64,000 bases of DNA from Arbacia lixula (taxonomy: Eukaryota; Echinodermata; Echinoidea; Arbacioida; Arbaciidae): NCBI GenBank assembly GCA_963669155.1, contig OZ022579.1, positions 23,739,770 to 23,803,769 of the forward strand. The letters are read 5' to 3'. The notes below the pieces were generated by a model, which worked only from the letters and a program-made list of their open reading frames with translations, had not been told where the DNA came from and ran no database searches. Positions 63,905-64,000 of this stretch are shown piece by piece. Numbering within the stretch: position 1 is the stretch's first letter; the number at the start of each line of letters is the position of its first letter. The position numbers were made by a program, and so were the translations under genes.

Positions 63905-64000
63905 CGATTATAGAAATTATAAAATTATAAACCCATTTCAGTTCTTCCACCTATATCAAAACTACTGAAAAGGTGTATATCCAACAGTTTATATTTCTTC
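63905..64000 (+). pseudogene. LINE RT fragment (PISVLPPISKLLKR), cut by window end
   Basis: A frame reading NYKPISVLPPISKLLKRCIS, the RT motif 'YRPISvLp.isKilErci' of non-LTR elements. Nothing can be said of its continuation. Confidence 0.65.

Overview
This window looks like AT-rich, repeat-dense DNA from an invertebrate nuclear genome. Genes are split into short exons with GT..AG introns, there are no operons, and the DNA between exons is packed with fold-back DNA transposons, decayed LINEs, microsatellites and minisatellites. A vertebrate-style two-domain CMAS, an axonemal dynein light chain and ENDOV, together with the LINE and MITE character, suggest a marine deuterostome, most likely an echinoderm such as a sea urchin. 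This placement is an inference and could not be tested here.

Three protein-coding genes are supported by homology and by phase-consistent exon joins. (1) ENDOV (endonuclease V, inosine-specific nuclease) is on the minus strand. Seven exons run from the start codon at 46305 to 21780 over about 24.5 kb; the final C-terminal exon was not found. (2) DNAL4 (axonemal dynein light chain 4) is on the plus strand, with three exons from 47883 to 51165, and is complete at 108 aa. It sits head-to-head with ENDOV across about 1.6 kb. (3) CMAS (CMP-sialic acid synthetase) is on the minus strand. Five 3' exons, 61557 to 58617, encode the C-terminal HAD-like domain and the linker before it. The N-terminal catalytic exons were not found here. 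CMAS and DNAL4 converge tail to tail. The three genes share no pathway.

Layout: 1-14.5 kb has no recognised gene and holds several fold-back elements, a LINE remnant and a tRNA-derived SINE. About 14.6-17.64 kb is a large minisatellite whose 45/48/51-bp units keep both strands open. 17.7-21.3 kb is mostly featureless apart from a purine tract and a palindrome. 21.4-46.3 kb is the ENDOV locus. It carries tandem pseudo-copies of exon 7 and of exon 3, many MITEs, a long GA-rich tract, and a 3,095-bp hAT-like element with a perfect 8-bp target duplication in intron 1. 47.9-51.2 kb is DNAL4. 51.4-58.6 kb is intergenic, with a LINE 3' end fused to a TGA microsatellite. 58.6-64 kb holds the 3' end of CMAS followed by degraded LINE fragments.

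The most notable signals are the hAT-like element with same-polarity subterminal repeats, a set of at least five different fold-back families that all end in TTAA-A.. / ..T-TTAA (two of them abutting on one shared TTAA), the doubly open minisatellite, and the decayed tandem exon duplications in ENDOV, one of which was later hit by a MITE.
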